Positions 1 through 8,789 of a stretch of 64,000 bases of DNA are shown piece by piece. Below the pieces are notes generated by a model. The model did not search any database. It was not told where the DNA came from and saw only the letters and a program-made list of their open reading frames with translations. The number at the start of each line of letters is the position of its first letter. Position 1 is the first letter of the stretch. The DNA is from Euzebyella saccharophila (GTDB lineage Bacteria; Bacteroidota; Bacteroidia; Flavobacteriales; Flavobacteriaceae), in contig NZ_JACYFJ010000008.1 of NCBI RefSeq assembly GCF_014855495.1, positions 62,001-126,000 of the forward strand, read 5' to 3'. The position numbers were made by a program, and so were the translations under genes.

Positions 1-500
1 TTCAGTTTTCGCTCGTACGTAAGATAGGTGAAAGCAAATTTGTGCTTTTCATCTTTAGGGTGAAATTCATCGGATATCAATTGCCAAGTATCTTCCTTAA
101 TTTCGGGAAAAAAAGTATCTGCATACTTAAATGTAGCATGTACCCGGGTAAGTTCAATTTTCGTACTGAACGGTTCGGCAAGCTTATAAATTTCACCGCC
201 CCCAATGATAAAAATAAGTTCAGTATGTTTTTCAAGCTCCAACGCCTCTTCCAATGAATGAACCACAATACAGCTATTATGTTGTATTGAATAATTGGTA
301 TCTCGGGTTATGACAATGTGTTTTCTATTGGGAAGCGGTTTTGGAAAGCTCTCAAAAGTCTTTCTGCCCATGATGATGGGATTGCCAGATGTTAACTTTT
401 TAAAGCGCTTAAAATCATCAGGAAGGTGCCAAAGCAAATCCTTGTCCTTTCCTAAGGAGTTATCTTCGGCTGCCGCCGCTATCATACAAATGGTTTTCAC
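1..500 (-). CDS. folA: Dihydrofolate reductase (3' end beyond window)
   Basis: Reduces dihydrofolate to tetrahydrofolate with NADPH in the cytoplasm; it regenerates the folate that ThyA (7069-7893) oxidises. The translated product reads TICMIAAAAEDNSLGKDKD, then LLWHLPDDFKRFKKLT, IIMGRKTFESFP and IFIIGGGEIYK, the standard DHFR motifs in order (substrate-binding WHLPDDF, NADP-binding GRKT and GGGEIY). I chose the GTG at 500 over the ATG at 485 because the GTG gives the full first beta strand that DHFRs need before IAAAAE; a stop codon lies just upstream of the GTG. About 166 residues are visible and the C-terminus lies outside the window. Identification is firm; the start is likely. Confidence 0.9.
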   Translation of the reverse strand, partial: MKTICMIAAAAEDNSLGKDKDLLWHLPDDFKRFKKLTSGNPIIMGRKTFESFPKPLPNRKHIVITRDTNYSIQHNSCIVVHSLEEALELEKHTELIFIIGGGEIYKLAEPFSTKIELTRVHATFKYADTFFPEIKEDTWQLISDEFHPKDEKHKFAFTYLTYERKL

Positions 501-552
501 AAAAATGGTTTAAGTAAGTTAACCGAAATAATAAAATTAAAATTTAGAAGGA

Positions 553-945
553 CTAGGGTTCCAAAGGTTTTTTATTGACTTTAGACACTGGAAAGTCGGT
601 TTCAATTTCTTTCTGAAGCTCTGCAATACGCCTCTTCTGCTTGGCAACCAATTTTTCACGTTGCTGCCGTTCCCACTCCTTACCCATAAATTTTTGGGTA
701 ACAAAGACATTGAATACGTGTATGGCAAAAATAAACCCCCAAAAAGTAATGGCCCAAATAAACCAATCATACGTTTCCCAGTAGTTCAATATCTTGTTGA
801 TGAAAACAAGAAAAACACTTCCTATAAGAAAGATAACAAAGTGAACATAAAGCCGCTTTTTTTGTTTGATTCGGGTCTGCGCATTTTCCAGCAATTCATG
901 CTGTTCCAATTCCACTTCGGTTTTTTTATTGCTTTTTGAAAACAT
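553..945 (-). CDS. 2TM domain-containing protein
   Basis: Small membrane protein of 131 residues. After a charged N-terminus there are two hydrophobic segments (LYVHFVIFLIGSVFLVFI and WFIWAITFWGFIFAIHVF), then a basic, coiled-coil-like tail (KEWERQQREKLVAKQKRR). This is the layout of the 2TM domain family common in Flavobacteria; function unknown. The ATG at 945 is preferred to an upstream in-frame start at 1023 because the longer form would run into the divergent gene at 1015. It lies 52 bp upstream of folA on the same strand, so the two are probably co-transcribed. Confidence 0.75.
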   Translation of the reverse strand: MFSKSNKKTEVELEQHELLENAQTRIKQKKRLYVHFVIFLIGSVFLVFINKILNYWETYDWFIWAITFWGFIFAIHVFNVFVTQKFMGKEWERQQREKLVAKQKRRIAELQKEIETDFPVSKVNKKPLEP

Positions 946-1014
946 GTATATGGTTATCTTTACAACAGTGCGTATTTCAAAGATACGGCAATTAGTTAGT
1001 TTCAAAATAGAGAG

Positions 1015-2103
1015 ATGAAACAAGTACGCAAAGATTTTCCGGTTTTACAAAGATACCTATATGCGAATACGGCTTCTGCAGGACTGTTAAGCGAACCGTT
1101 AATGACCTGGAGGCAGGAACATGATTTGGATTTTTTAATTGGCGGAAGCAATTTTAAAACAAAAGCTACACAAGAATTATTACCGCAAGTTAAAGAAACC
1201 GTGGCTTCTTTCTTTGGTAGTAAATTGGAGAACACAGCCTTGGTACAAAGTTTTTCATTGGCCCTTAATATTTTGTTGGAAGGTCTTTCAAAAAATGAAA
1301 AGGTACTGTTGGTAAAGGATGATTATCCTTCTGTTAATTGGCCTTTTGAAAGTAGGGATTTTACTATTGATTATGCCATTTTGGATGCTAATGTAGAAGA
1401 CCATATCCTAAAGAAACTAGAAACCGGAAGCTTTGGTGTTTTGGCTTTGAGCTTAGTGCAATGGGCCAGCGGGATTAAGATAGGCCTTCCATTTCTTAGA
1501 GAGGTGAAAAAAGCATATCCAAATTTATTGATAATAGTTGATGGAACCCAGTTTTGTGGAACAGCTGATTTTAATTTTGAGGCGGCTCCCATTGATGTAT
1601 TGGGAGCCAGTGCCTATAAATGGCTTATTTCCGGTTATGGCAATGGGTTTATGTTGTTTAAAGATGGCATAGAAGAAAGATTTCATTTAAAAACCCTAGG
1701 TTTTTATGCCTCCAATGGAAATTTGGAAGGGAAAAATACTATTCCATTTTGCAAACACTTTGAACCTGGTCATTTGGACACCCTAAATTTTGGTAGCCTC
1801 AAATTTTCGCTAGAGTATTTAGAAAAAATTGGTTTGGAAACTATTGAAAGCCATCTAAAGAAATTGAGTTTAAAAAGCATGGAGGGGTTAAAGGAAATGA
1901 ACCTATTATCAACTGAAATAGTTTCTCGAAAAGAACAAAGCACCATTTTTAATATCCCTGGAAATGAGGCCTATTTAAAGAAATTGGAAAGTAAAGATTT
2001 AGTTTGTTCACACCGGGGAAATGGTATTAGATTAAGTTTTCATTTTTATAACACGGAGGAAGATGTTGAGGAAACGTTAAAAATTTTACAATCAACTAGT
2101 TAG
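1015..2103 (+). CDS. Class V aminotransferase-fold PLP enzyme
   Basis: A 362-residue fold-type I PLP enzyme of the aminotransferase class V / cysteine desulfurase superfamily. Visible signs: an N-terminal YLYANTASAGLLSEP segment, the cofactor Asp in LLIIVDGTQFCG, and the Schiff-base lysine in GASAYKWLISGYGNG. It lacks the conserved catalytic Cys loop of a clear IscS/SufS, so the reaction is unknown. It stands alone on the plus strand, divergent from the 2TM-folA pair. Its closeness to egtB/egtD (2.0 kb) makes an EgtE-like C-S lyase role conceivable, because EgtE belongs to this superfamily, but nothing in the sequence proves it. Confidence 0.75.
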   Translation: MKQVRKDFPVLQRYLYANTASAGLLSEPLMTWRQEHDLDFLIGGSNFKTKATQELLPQVKETVASFFGSKLENTALVQSFSLALNILLEGLSKNEKVLLVKDDYPSVNWPFESRDFTIDYAILDANVEDHILKKLETGSFGVLALSLVQWASGIKIGLPFLREVKKAYPNLLIIVDGTQFCGTADFNFEAAPIDVLGASAYKWLISGYGNGFMLFKDGIEERFHLKTLGFYASNGNLEGKNTIPFCKHFEPGHLDTLNFGSLKFSLEYLEKIGLETIESHLKKLSLKSMEGLKEMNLLSTEIVSRKEQSTIFNIPGNEAYLKKLESKDLVCSHRGNGIRLSFHFYNTEEDVEETLKILQSTS

Positions 2104-2274
2104 TTCTTAAATTATAGGAAAATACTTAGCGTGTTTTTTAAACGTAATAATTAAATGTTATCTAATAATTGCGAAAATGACAAAAATATCTTAAGCCTTG
2201 TATGTGAGGATATTAATATGTTAGTTTTGCTCAAACTTAACAGAAAAACAATTAGCAAATAAAAATTTTTTACC

Positions 2275-2574
2275 ATGGCAATTACTAAACAGTATTTAAA
2301 GTCAAGACCGGTTTGTAAAGTAACCTTTACAGTACCTGCAGAAGATGCAAAAAAAGTAGCGGTTGTTGGGGATTTCAACAATTGGAAAGCAAGTAAGGAT
2401 AGTTCGTTAAAAAAGTTGAAGAATGGAAACTTCAAGGGTACTTTGGAATTTCCAAAAGAATCATCCTACGAGTTCAAATATATCATTGACGGGGATTATG
2501 TAAACGAAGCGGAAGCTGACGGTTACAAATGGAACGATTACGCCGGTGGAGAAAACGCCATTCTTGAAGTATAG
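2275..2574 (+). CDS. Isoamylase early-set / CBM48-like glycogen-binding domain protein
   Basis: A free-standing 99-residue domain. The segment VTFTVPAEDAKKVAVVGDFNN followed by W, and later FKYIIDGDYVNEAEADGYKWN, match the E-set/CBM48 fold found at the N-terminus of glycogen-branching enzymes and in AMPK beta. No catalytic domain is attached. Probably binds glucan chains or regulates a partner; the role is not known. The ATG follows an A-rich stretch typical of Bacteroidota start regions. A strong terminator follows. Confidence 0.8.
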   Translation: MAITKQYLKSRPVCKVTFTVPAEDAKKVAVVGDFNNWKASKDSSLKKLKNGNFKGTLEFPKESSYEFKYIIDGDYVNEAEADGYKWNDYAGGENAILEV

Positions 2575-2595
2575 TTTTTCAAGAAAGAACTAATT

Positions 2596-2630
2596 AAAAA
2601 GCCGGTAACGAAAACTCGTTCCGGCTTTTT
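2596..2630. terminator. Bidirectional rho-independent terminator
   Basis: A stem of AAAAAGCCGG and CCGGCTTTTT with an inner AACG/CGTT extension. The T-run on each strand serves the converging genes at 2574 (+) and 2635 (-). Confidence 0.85.
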
Positions 2631-2634
2631 ATGT

Positions 2635-2916
2635 TTAGGGCTCTATTTTTACACCTTTCCAAAAGGCTATTCTTCCTTTAATATCCCTTGCAAGTTCACT
2701 AACTTCAGGGTAATACCAAGCGGCATCCTCATTGATTTTGCCCTCTACCACTATGGAGTAATAGAACGCTACACCCTTCCATGGGCAGGTGGTGCGGGTA
2801 TTACTTTTTTTAAAATATTGGCTCTTTATACTATCCGCAGGGAAATAGTGATTGTTTTCAACCACTTTGGTGTCCTCACTTTCCGCTAGTACAGCATTGT
2901 TCCAAATTGCTTTCAT
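2635..2916 (-). CDS. DUF427 domain-containing protein
   Basis: A 93-residue protein matching DUF427: MKAIWNNAVLAES at the start, then TTCPWKGVAFYYSI and AAWYYPEVSELARDIKGRIAFW. The family is small and cytoplasmic, biochemically uncharacterised. The ATG at 2916 has AAGGAT directly upstream, and was chosen over a TTG nine bases earlier. It is 42 bp downstream of egtD on the same strand, so it is likely the third gene of the ergothioneine transcription unit. Family assignment good, function unknown. Confidence 0.85.
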   Translation of the reverse strand: MKAIWNNAVLAESEDTKVVENNHYFPADSIKSQYFKKSNTRTTCPWKGVAFYYSIVVEGKINEDAAWYYPEVSELARDIKGRIAFWKGVKIEP

Positions 2917-2958
2917 ATCCTTCAATTTACATTGGTAGTGGCTTTAGGGATTAAAAAC

Positions 2959-3933
2959 TTACCTAACAGTTTTTAATACATAGTTTTTAAAGAAGTGTTT
3001 TTTATCTGTGAACTCATCACAGATTTCCAAACCAGATTCTTGCGCCAGGCGTTTCATGGAAGCGTCGTCATATTTCTGTGATATTTCCGTATGAATGGTT
3101 TCCCAAGGCTCAAAGTTAACGGTTAGATCCAACAAGCCTATATGAACTTTTTGAGCTTTTTTGGAAACTAAGTAACTTTTTGCGGTACCGCTTTCAGGAT
3201 TGTAGACTTCCCAATGTTTAAACTCGTCCAAGTCAAAATCAGCATCCATTTCAGTATTTATTCTTGATAATAAATTCTTGTTGAACGCTTCTGTAATTCC
3301 GGAAGCATCATTGTAGGCGTCCAAAACGGTCTGAGGGTTCTTTTTAAGGTCACAGCCTATAAAAAGCAAATCATTTTTATTCATCAAATTTTGAACATCC
3401 TTAAGGAAAAGAATGGCCTGATGGTGTAAAAGATTGCCAATATTGCTTCCTAAGAACATAATTATTTTACGCATGCCGTTTTCATCACTTAGCTCTTTAA
3501 GGGCTTCAAAATAAGTTCCTTGCTTTGGCACCACGTTTACTTGGGGTATTTCTTCCAAAAGTGATTTCTCAAGCCCTTGCAGCACATGGTGACTAATGTC
3601 TATGGGTTGATATTTAAAAGCTAGATTTTGGTGAACAAACTCTTTAAGTAAAACTTTGGTTTTCTTGCCGTCCCCTGCACCCAGTTCGATCAACTTAAAG
3701 GGTTGCCCATCTTTTGCGAACATTTGGGCTATCTCGTATTTTTTCTCTTTGAAAATTTGATACTCACATCCGGTGAGATAATATTCGGGCAGATGCATGA
3801 TTTGCTGAAAAATAGCATCTCCCTTTTGGTCGTAAAAATATTTGGAAGAAAGGTGTTTAGGAAAATCGGTCAGTCCTTTTCGTACATCCTTTTCAAATTG
3901 GGTCTCTTTTATATCAACAATGGTTTCTTGCAT
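2959..3933 (-). CDS. egtD: L-histidine N-alpha-methyltransferase EgtD
   Basis: Transfers three methyl groups from SAM to the alpha-amine of histidine, giving hercynine, the first step of ergothioneine synthesis. At 324 residues it has the usual length. Signs: the N-terminal LTDFPKHLSSKYFYDQKGD region, LPEYYLTGCEYQIF, the SAM-binding LIELGAGDGKKTKVLL near residue 81, and IIMFLGSNIGNL near residue 160. It lies 22 bp after egtB in the same direction and is surely co-transcribed with it. A single promoter upstream of egtB would serve both. Confidence 0.93.
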   Translation of the reverse strand: MQETIVDIKETQFEKDVRKGLTDFPKHLSSKYFYDQKGDAIFQQIMHLPEYYLTGCEYQIFKEKKYEIAQMFAKDGQPFKLIELGAGDGKKTKVLLKEFVHQNLAFKYQPIDISHHVLQGLEKSLLEEIPQVNVVPKQGTYFEALKELSDENGMRKIIMFLGSNIGNLLHHQAILFLKDVQNLMNKNDLLFIGCDLKKNPQTVLDAYNDASGITEAFNKNLLSRINTEMDADFDLDEFKHWEVYNPESGTAKSYLVSKKAQKVHIGLLDLTVNFEPWETIHTEISQKYDDASMKRLAQESGLEICDEFTDKKHFFKNYVLKTVR

Positions 3934-3955
3934 AATAGGCGATGATAAATATGTA

Positions 3956-5116
3956 TTATTTTGCTAATCTAAATCCGGTAAACTGCCAACGTAAGGGCGG
4001 TTGAAAGAAATTTCTATAGGTGGGCCTTGAATGATTGCTGGGTGTTGCCACCGAAGCTCCCCTGAGCACCTTCTGGTTGACCATAAACTTTCCGTTATAC
4101 TCGCCTAAGGCACCGGGTGCTTTTTGATAGTTAGGGTAGGGCAGGTAGGCACTTTCCGTCCATTCCCATCTTTTGCCCCACGGAAAAAAGTTCTGTGCTG
4201 TTTCCCATTCAAATTCAGTGGGTAGCCTGCATCCTTTCCACTGGGCATAGGCATAGGCTTCATAATAGGATATATGGGTGACAGGAGCGGCCATATCAAT
4301 TGGAATAAGACCCTGTAAAGTATAATGGAACCAATTTCCATCTACCAAATGCCAGTACAAGGGGGAACTGATATTATTCGTTTTGATCCAATCGAGACCT
4401 TCTGAATGCCAATTTTCAAAATTTTCATAGCCCCCATGATAAATGAATTCTAAGAATTCACCGTTGGTCACCAATTTGTTGGAAATTAGATAGGATTGCA
4501 AAAATACTTGGTGCCTGCCCAACTCATTGTCATAAGAAAAGGAGTCCGTACTGTGACCTATGGGGTGGATTCCCTCCTCCATAGTTAGCCATTCCTGCAA
4601 GTGGTTTTCAGGTTCATGTTCCAAAAAGTCCTTAGAATATACTGGGAGTAATGGATTGTTTCCCAAAATGTATTTGATGTCCGTAACCAATAACTCCTGA
4701 TGCTGTTTTTCATGGTGGATACCAATTTCCAATAAATCGTTCAAGAATTTTTCCTGCGGTTCTTGAAACATTTCATTGATGGCCCTTGTAACATACGCTC
4801 GGTATTCATAGACTTTCTTTACGGAAGGGCGGGACAAATTACCCCTATTGGAACGAACTACTCTCTTTCCTACCGATTCGTAATAGCTATTGAATACAAA
4901 GGCAAAATCCTCATTATATAATTGATATTCCTTGCTATGGGGTTTAAGAATAAACTCTTCAAAAAACCAAGTGGTATGCCCCAAATGCCATTTGGGCGGA
5001 GATACATCAACAATAGGTTGTACCACGTAATCCTCCGTTTCCAAAGGTTTGCAAATTGTCTCGGTATAGTCTCGTGTTTCTATAAAAAAGTCAAGTAGAG
5101 AATCGGTAAGTATCAT
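3956..5116 (-). CDS. egtB: Hercynine oxygenase (sulfoxide synthase) EgtB
   Basis: Non-haem iron enzyme that joins hercynine to a thiol substrate (gamma-glutamylcysteine or cysteine, depending on subtype) using O2. 386 residues: an N-terminal DinB-like domain with the iron ligands in WHLGHTTWF (residues 43-51) and HHEKQHQE (about 133-140), and a C-terminal formylglycine-generating-like domain with CRLPTEFEWE, WEWTESAY, VLRGASVATP and WQFTGFRLAK. ATG at 5116 was preferred to TTG at 5119. No egtA, egtC or clear egtE sits beside it, which fits the short cysteine-using pathways, but the subtype cannot be settled by eye. Confidence 0.92.
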   Translation of the reverse strand: MILTDSLLDFFIETRDYTETICKPLETEDYVVQPIVDVSPPKWHLGHTTWFFEEFILKPHSKEYQLYNEDFAFVFNSYYESVGKRVVRSNRGNLSRPSVKKVYEYRAYVTRAINEMFQEPQEKFLNDLLEIGIHHEKQHQELLVTDIKYILGNNPLLPVYSKDFLEHEPENHLQEWLTMEEGIHPIGHSTDSFSYDNELGRHQVFLQSYLISNKLVTNGEFLEFIYHGGYENFENWHSEGLDWIKTNNISSPLYWHLVDGNWFHYTLQGLIPIDMAAPVTHISYYEAYAYAQWKGCRLPTEFEWETAQNFFPWGKRWEWTESAYLPYPNYQKAPGALGEYNGKFMVNQKVLRGASVATPSNHSRPTYRNFFQPPLRWQFTGFRLAK

Positions 5117-5269
5117 CAAAATAGGATTTCAACTAAAGGTACGGATAATGGACTTTTTAAAATTAGCCCATAAAAGTTTAAGGTTAGTTCAAATAAACAA
5201 CATCATAGCATTAAGGAATTGGTAATTATTCCCTATTTTCATGCCTTAATCACAACTAAAACTACTAAA

Positions 5270-5869
5270 ATGTTAAGAAAAGTTTGCTTTGGGATGCTCT
5301 TGGTTTTTGGAGTATCTCAATGGGGCATGGCCCAAGAAGTAAAGTTAAAGAAGGCCTTTAACGGCAAAAATTTTAAGGGGTGGGTAGAACCTGAAAATAA
5401 CGTTTGGTGGACCATCAATGACGGTGTTCTAAAGACAAAAAGCGACCCTGAACAAACCGGATCTATTCTTTGGACAGATAAGAACTATAACGACTTCGTT
5501 GTGGAAACAGAGTTCCTTTACGGTGAGGGTACCGTAGATACCGGTATATTCTTGCGCGAGGAAACACAGCAAATTCAGATGGGTATCTCAGGTTCTTTAA
5601 AAAGAGATATGACCGGTTCACCCTATATAGTAGGAAAGGGATATCCGGTAGAGGCCGAAGGTGTCGCTGAAATACTAAAGCCCAATGACTGGAATACTAT
5701 CAAAATAAAGGCAGTTGACAATGTGTACACCGTATGGCTTAATGGAAAGGAAGTAGTGACCTATACTTCTGAAAATGTTCCGGAAGAGGGACCTATAGGA
5801 TTACAGTTGCACCCCGGAAGAGATATGACCGCTAGTTTTAGAAACATAAAAATTGGAGAAATAAAATAA
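5270..5869 (+). CDS. Secreted DUF1080 (3-keto-disaccharide hydrolase family) protein
   Basis: A 199-residue exported protein. The N-terminus has a signal peptide (KVCFGMLLVFGVSQWGMAQ). The mature part is one concanavalin-like DUF1080 domain, shown by FNGKNFKGWVEPENNVWWTI, GSILWTDKNYNDF, ETEFLYGEGTVDTGIFLR and GPIGLQLHPGRDMTASFRNI with the terminal IKIGEI strand. Members act on carbohydrates in the periplasm; several are now assigned as 3-keto-glycoside hydrolases. ATG at 5270 is chosen because it starts the signal peptide. The next gene begins within about 40 bp and is probably co-transcribed. Confidence 0.85.
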   Translation: MLRKVCFGMLLVFGVSQWGMAQEVKLKKAFNGKNFKGWVEPENNVWWTINDGVLKTKSDPEQTGSILWTDKNYNDFVVETEFLYGEGTVDTGIFLREETQQIQMGISGSLKRDMTGSPYIVGKGYPVEAEGVAEILKPNDWNTIKIKAVDNVYTVWLNGKEVVTYTSENVPEEGPIGLQLHPGRDMTASFRNIKIGEIK

Positions 5870-5905
5870 CCGATGAAACTTAACTACCAACATAATTCGT
5901 ATAAA

Positions 5906-6997
5906 ATGAAATCAAGAATTTTTAATTTTCGCTCCATTGTGCAAACGATTACATTTTCGTTGGCCTTAAGTATGATAGCGTGCAAGGGTGAACCTAAAAA
6001 AGAAGAAACCGTTATGCCGGAAGAAACTGAAAAAAGAATTCAACTAGTCACCGATGAGGCAGGTAGAAAGGTAGACGTAATGATTGATGGTAACTTGTTT
6101 ACTTCCTATCGATATCCAACAAACATCAAAAAACCGGTACTGTACCCCCTCGTAACCCCTAAGGGCACCAAAATTACCCGTAAGTTTCCATTAGAGCCTT
6201 CCGTCGGGGAGCGGGTAGACCATCCGCACCACGTGGGAGTATGGTTCAATTACGGAGATGTAAACGGACTTGATTTTTGGAACAATAGCGATTCAATAGC
6301 CGTTGAAAAGCGAGAGGACTATGGTACCATTATCCACAAAACTATTGAGGCAACTGAGGATGGGGATGATGAGGCCCAACTTAAAGTTTCCATGGAATGG
6401 CAGGCACCAAATGGAGATGTACTTTTAAATGAAAACACCACTTTTGTTTTTAGGGGAAAGGATAATGTGTACACCATTGACCGAATTACCAAGCTAACGG
6501 CAAACAAGGAAGACGTTCTGTTTAAGGATAACAAAGAAGGAATGTTGGGTATTAGGGTGACAAGAGCTTTGGAATTGCCTTCTGATGAGCCTGTAGTCTT
6601 TACCGACGCCAGTGGCAATCCCACGCCTGTGGCAGTTCTTAATAATGAGGGTGTGAACGGTAATTACATTAATGCCGATGGTATTGAAGGTTTGGATACT
6701 TGGGCCAAACGTTCTAAATGGGTGAATCTGCATTCAACTATCGGCGATGAAAAAATTGCCTTGGTGGTAATGGACCATAAAGACAATGTTGGGTATCCAA
6801 CCTACTGGCATTCGCGTGGCTACGGGCTTTTCGCTGCCAATCCGCTGGGTCAGAATGTCTTTAGCAAGGGCAAAGAAACTCTCAATTTTGAGCTTAAAAA
6901 GGGCGAGAGCACTACTTTCAAGCACCGAATTGTAATAGCGAACGGAGATGTTTCCTCTGAAGAAATAAACACCATGCACGAAGATTTCGTGAAGTAG
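5906..6997 (+). CDS. DUF6807 (PmoA-like) family lipoprotein
   Basis: Probable lipoprotein of about 363 residues with lipobox LSMIAC near residue 28, then an acidic linker and a DUF6807 domain (formerly named PmoA-like, not a methane oxygenase). Motifs: RKFPLEPSVGERVDHPHHVG, GVWFNYGDVNGLDFW, and YPTYWHSRGYGLFAANPLGQ near the end. The family is common in Bacteroidota beside sugar-acting genes, which fits its neighbour DUF1080. Substrate unknown. The in-frame ATG at 5873 is an alternative start; 5906 gives a more normal signal-peptide length. Confidence 0.8.
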   Translation: MKSRIFNFRSIVQTITFSLALSMIACKGEPKKEETVMPEETEKRIQLVTDEAGRKVDVMIDGNLFTSYRYPTNIKKPVLYPLVTPKGTKITRKFPLEPSVGERVDHPHHVGVWFNYGDVNGLDFWNNSDSIAVEKREDYGTIIHKTIEATEDGDDEAQLKVSMEWQAPNGDVLLNENTTFVFRGKDNVYTIDRITKLTANKEDVLFKDNKEGMLGIRVTRALELPSDEPVVFTDASGNPTPVAVLNNEGVNGNYINADGIEGLDTWAKRSKWVNLHSTIGDEKIALVVMDHKDNVGYPTYWHSRGYGLFAANPLGQNVFSKGKETLNFELKKGESTTFKHRIVIANGDVSSEEINTMHEDFVK

Positions 6998-7015
6998 AAG
7001 AAAGGTACAACCATA

Positions 7016-7049
7016 AAAAATCCGGATGGTGCGAACTATCCGGATTTTT
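7016..7049. terminator. Bidirectional rho-independent terminator
   Basis: AAAAATCCGGAT pairs with ATCCGGATTTTT across a 10-base loop. It lies between converging DUF6807 (+) and thyA (-). Confidence 0.85.
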
Positions 7050-7068
7050 ATTTTCTGTATGATCAAAT

Positions 7069-7893
7069 TTAAACGGCCACTACACCTTTAATATGAGGGT
7101 GTGGGTCGTAATTCAACAGGGTGAAGTCTTCAAACTTGAAGTCAAAAATATCTTTTACCTCCGCATTCAGTACCATGCTTGGCAGTGGTCTAGGTTCGCG
7201 GCTTAATTGCAATTCCACTTGTTCCATATGGTTATTGTAAATATGGGCATCCCCAAAAGTGTGAATGAAATCTCCTGCTTCATATCCGCAAACCTGGGCC
7301 ATCATCATAGTGAACAAAGCATAGGAAGCGATATTGAAGGGTACGCCCAAAAAAATATCGGCACTGCGCTGGTATAGCTGGCAAGAAAGTTTTCCATCGG
7401 CTACATAAAACTGAAAAAAAGCATGGCAAGGTGGCAATGCGGCTTTTCCGTTCGCAACGTTTTCACTAAACGATTTAGATGTATCCGGAAGCACACTGGG
7501 GTTCCAAGCAGAAACTAACATTCTTCTGCTGTTGGGATTATTTTTTAGGGAGGAAATGACTTCCTTGATCTGGTCGATCTCATCATTGTTCCAATTGCGC
7601 CATTGATGACCATAAACTGGGCCTAAATCCCCATTTTCATCCGCCCATTCGTTCCAGATTCTTACTCCGTTTTCCTGAAGATAAGCAATATTGGTATCGC
7701 CCTTTAAAAACCAGAGTAGTTCATAAATAATGGACTTTAGATGCAATTTTTTGGTGGTCACCATCGGGAAACCCTCGCTGAGGTCAAACCGCATTTGATA
7801 GCCAAAAACACTTTTTGTTCCTGTACCGGTACGGTCACCTTTCTGGTTGCCGGTTTCCAATACGTGCTTGAGTAAATCGTGATACTGTTTCAT
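7069..7893 (-). CDS. thyA: Thymidylate synthase
   Basis: Methylates dUMP to dTMP with methylenetetrahydrofolate, yielding dihydrofolate for FolA. 274 residues, close to the E. coli length. The start [15 protein letters not shown] is canonical; the dUMP and folate loop [20 protein letters not shown], the active-site Cys in [13 protein letters not shown], the [19 protein letters not shown] block, [13 protein letters not shown]-like [13 protein letters not shown] and the terminal IKGVVAV are all present. No obvious defect. In relatives, as I recall, thyA and folA lie closer together; here about 6.5 kb separates them. Confidence 0.96.
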   Translation of the reverse strand: MKQYHDLLKHVLETGNQKGDRTGTGTKSVFGYQMRFDLSEGFPMVTTKKLHLKSIIYELLWFLKGDTNIAYLQENGVRIWNEWADENGDLGPVYGHQWRNWNNDEIDQIKEVISSLKNNPNSRRMLVSAWNPSVLPDTSKSFSENVANGKAALPPCHAFFQFYVADGKLSCQLYQRSADIFLGVPFNIASYALFTMMMAQVCGYEAGDFIHTFGDAHIYNNHMEQVELQLSREPRPLPSMVLNAEVKDIFDFKFEDFTLLNYDPHPHIKGVVAV

Positions 7894-8091
7894 GGTAACG
7901 GTAAAAGTATGAGATCAGCCAAGTACTTTCAATAGAATTTAACGGCTAGTTATTCAGCATTTATTAACTGCCTTATTTGTTCTTATGTTTTTGCATAAGC
8001 GAAAAAATTACCAGTCAAGCATGAATTAAAGTATGAATAGAATTGGATTTGACACTAAAGTACTTCAGCTTCGTGAAATTGAATATGAGGA

Positions 8092-8714
8092 CTAGTTCCT
8101 TCCGCAGCTGATCAAATACATAGGTTGGTCTTCTTGAATTTCGGTAATTTCTAAACGTCCATAAGAACTAAAATCGTTTTTGATAGTTTCCTCATCATAA
8201 AAATTATGGGCGCTCCTTTATGTATTTCGTAACGGTCTTTTTCCAATAGGGTTCCTTTTCCGTAAGAATCTGCATTTTTAGAAATTGCGGTAAAGACCAT
8301 CCGTCCGTTTGGTGAAAGCTGTTTAAAACAATTTTTTATAAACTGTAGTCGGGTAGGATGGTCTAATAGATGTATAAGAGCGTGGCTATAAATTCCATCA
8401 TAAGTTTTTGAATCGTAGGGCATTGCGTTTACGCTGCCATGGTAAATGGTGGCTTTGTCGCCCAAATACTTGGATGCCATGGAAATGGCAGATTCGGAGA
8501 TTTCAATTCCTGTAATATTCATTCCGCTCTCTAAAAAAGGTTGGACGTTTCTTCCGTAGCCTATACCGGGAATCAAAATGTTCTTCAATTCTTTTTTTGA
8601 AAAAAGTTCAGCGGTCAATTTTGCGGAATGGCAAGGTGCTGCTCCCCACATTTCTTTTTTCTGTTTAAAGCTTTCTTCCCAAAAATTGCTCATATTAATT
8701 GATTTTGGAGCCAT
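8092..8714 (-). pseudogene. Class I SAM-dependent methyltransferase, frameshifted near the C-terminus
   Basis: The intact frame reads 187 residues (stop at 8151) with the SAM motif NILIPGIGYGRNVQPFLESG, acidic GIEISESA and DGIYSHALIHLL, resembling TehB/thiopurine-type methyltransferases. After EIHKGAP the frame turns into an unlikely tail (IIFMMRKLSKTIL). In a neighbouring frame, from about 8208 down to the stop at 8092, a natural-looking tail appears: HNFYDEETIKNDF, then YGRLEITEIQEDQPMYLISC. So a one-base-type shift near 8205-8212 seems to have split the gene, or the read has an error there. Start could be ATG 8714 or ATG 8693. It follows the flavoprotein gene by 75 bp in the same direction. 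Confidence 0.7.
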
Positions 8715-8789
8715 AAAATTTTTGTCATAGCGTTTTGCAGATCGATACTGTCTTTAGCTACTTGTTGAGGCCCACCGTGAATATTTCGA

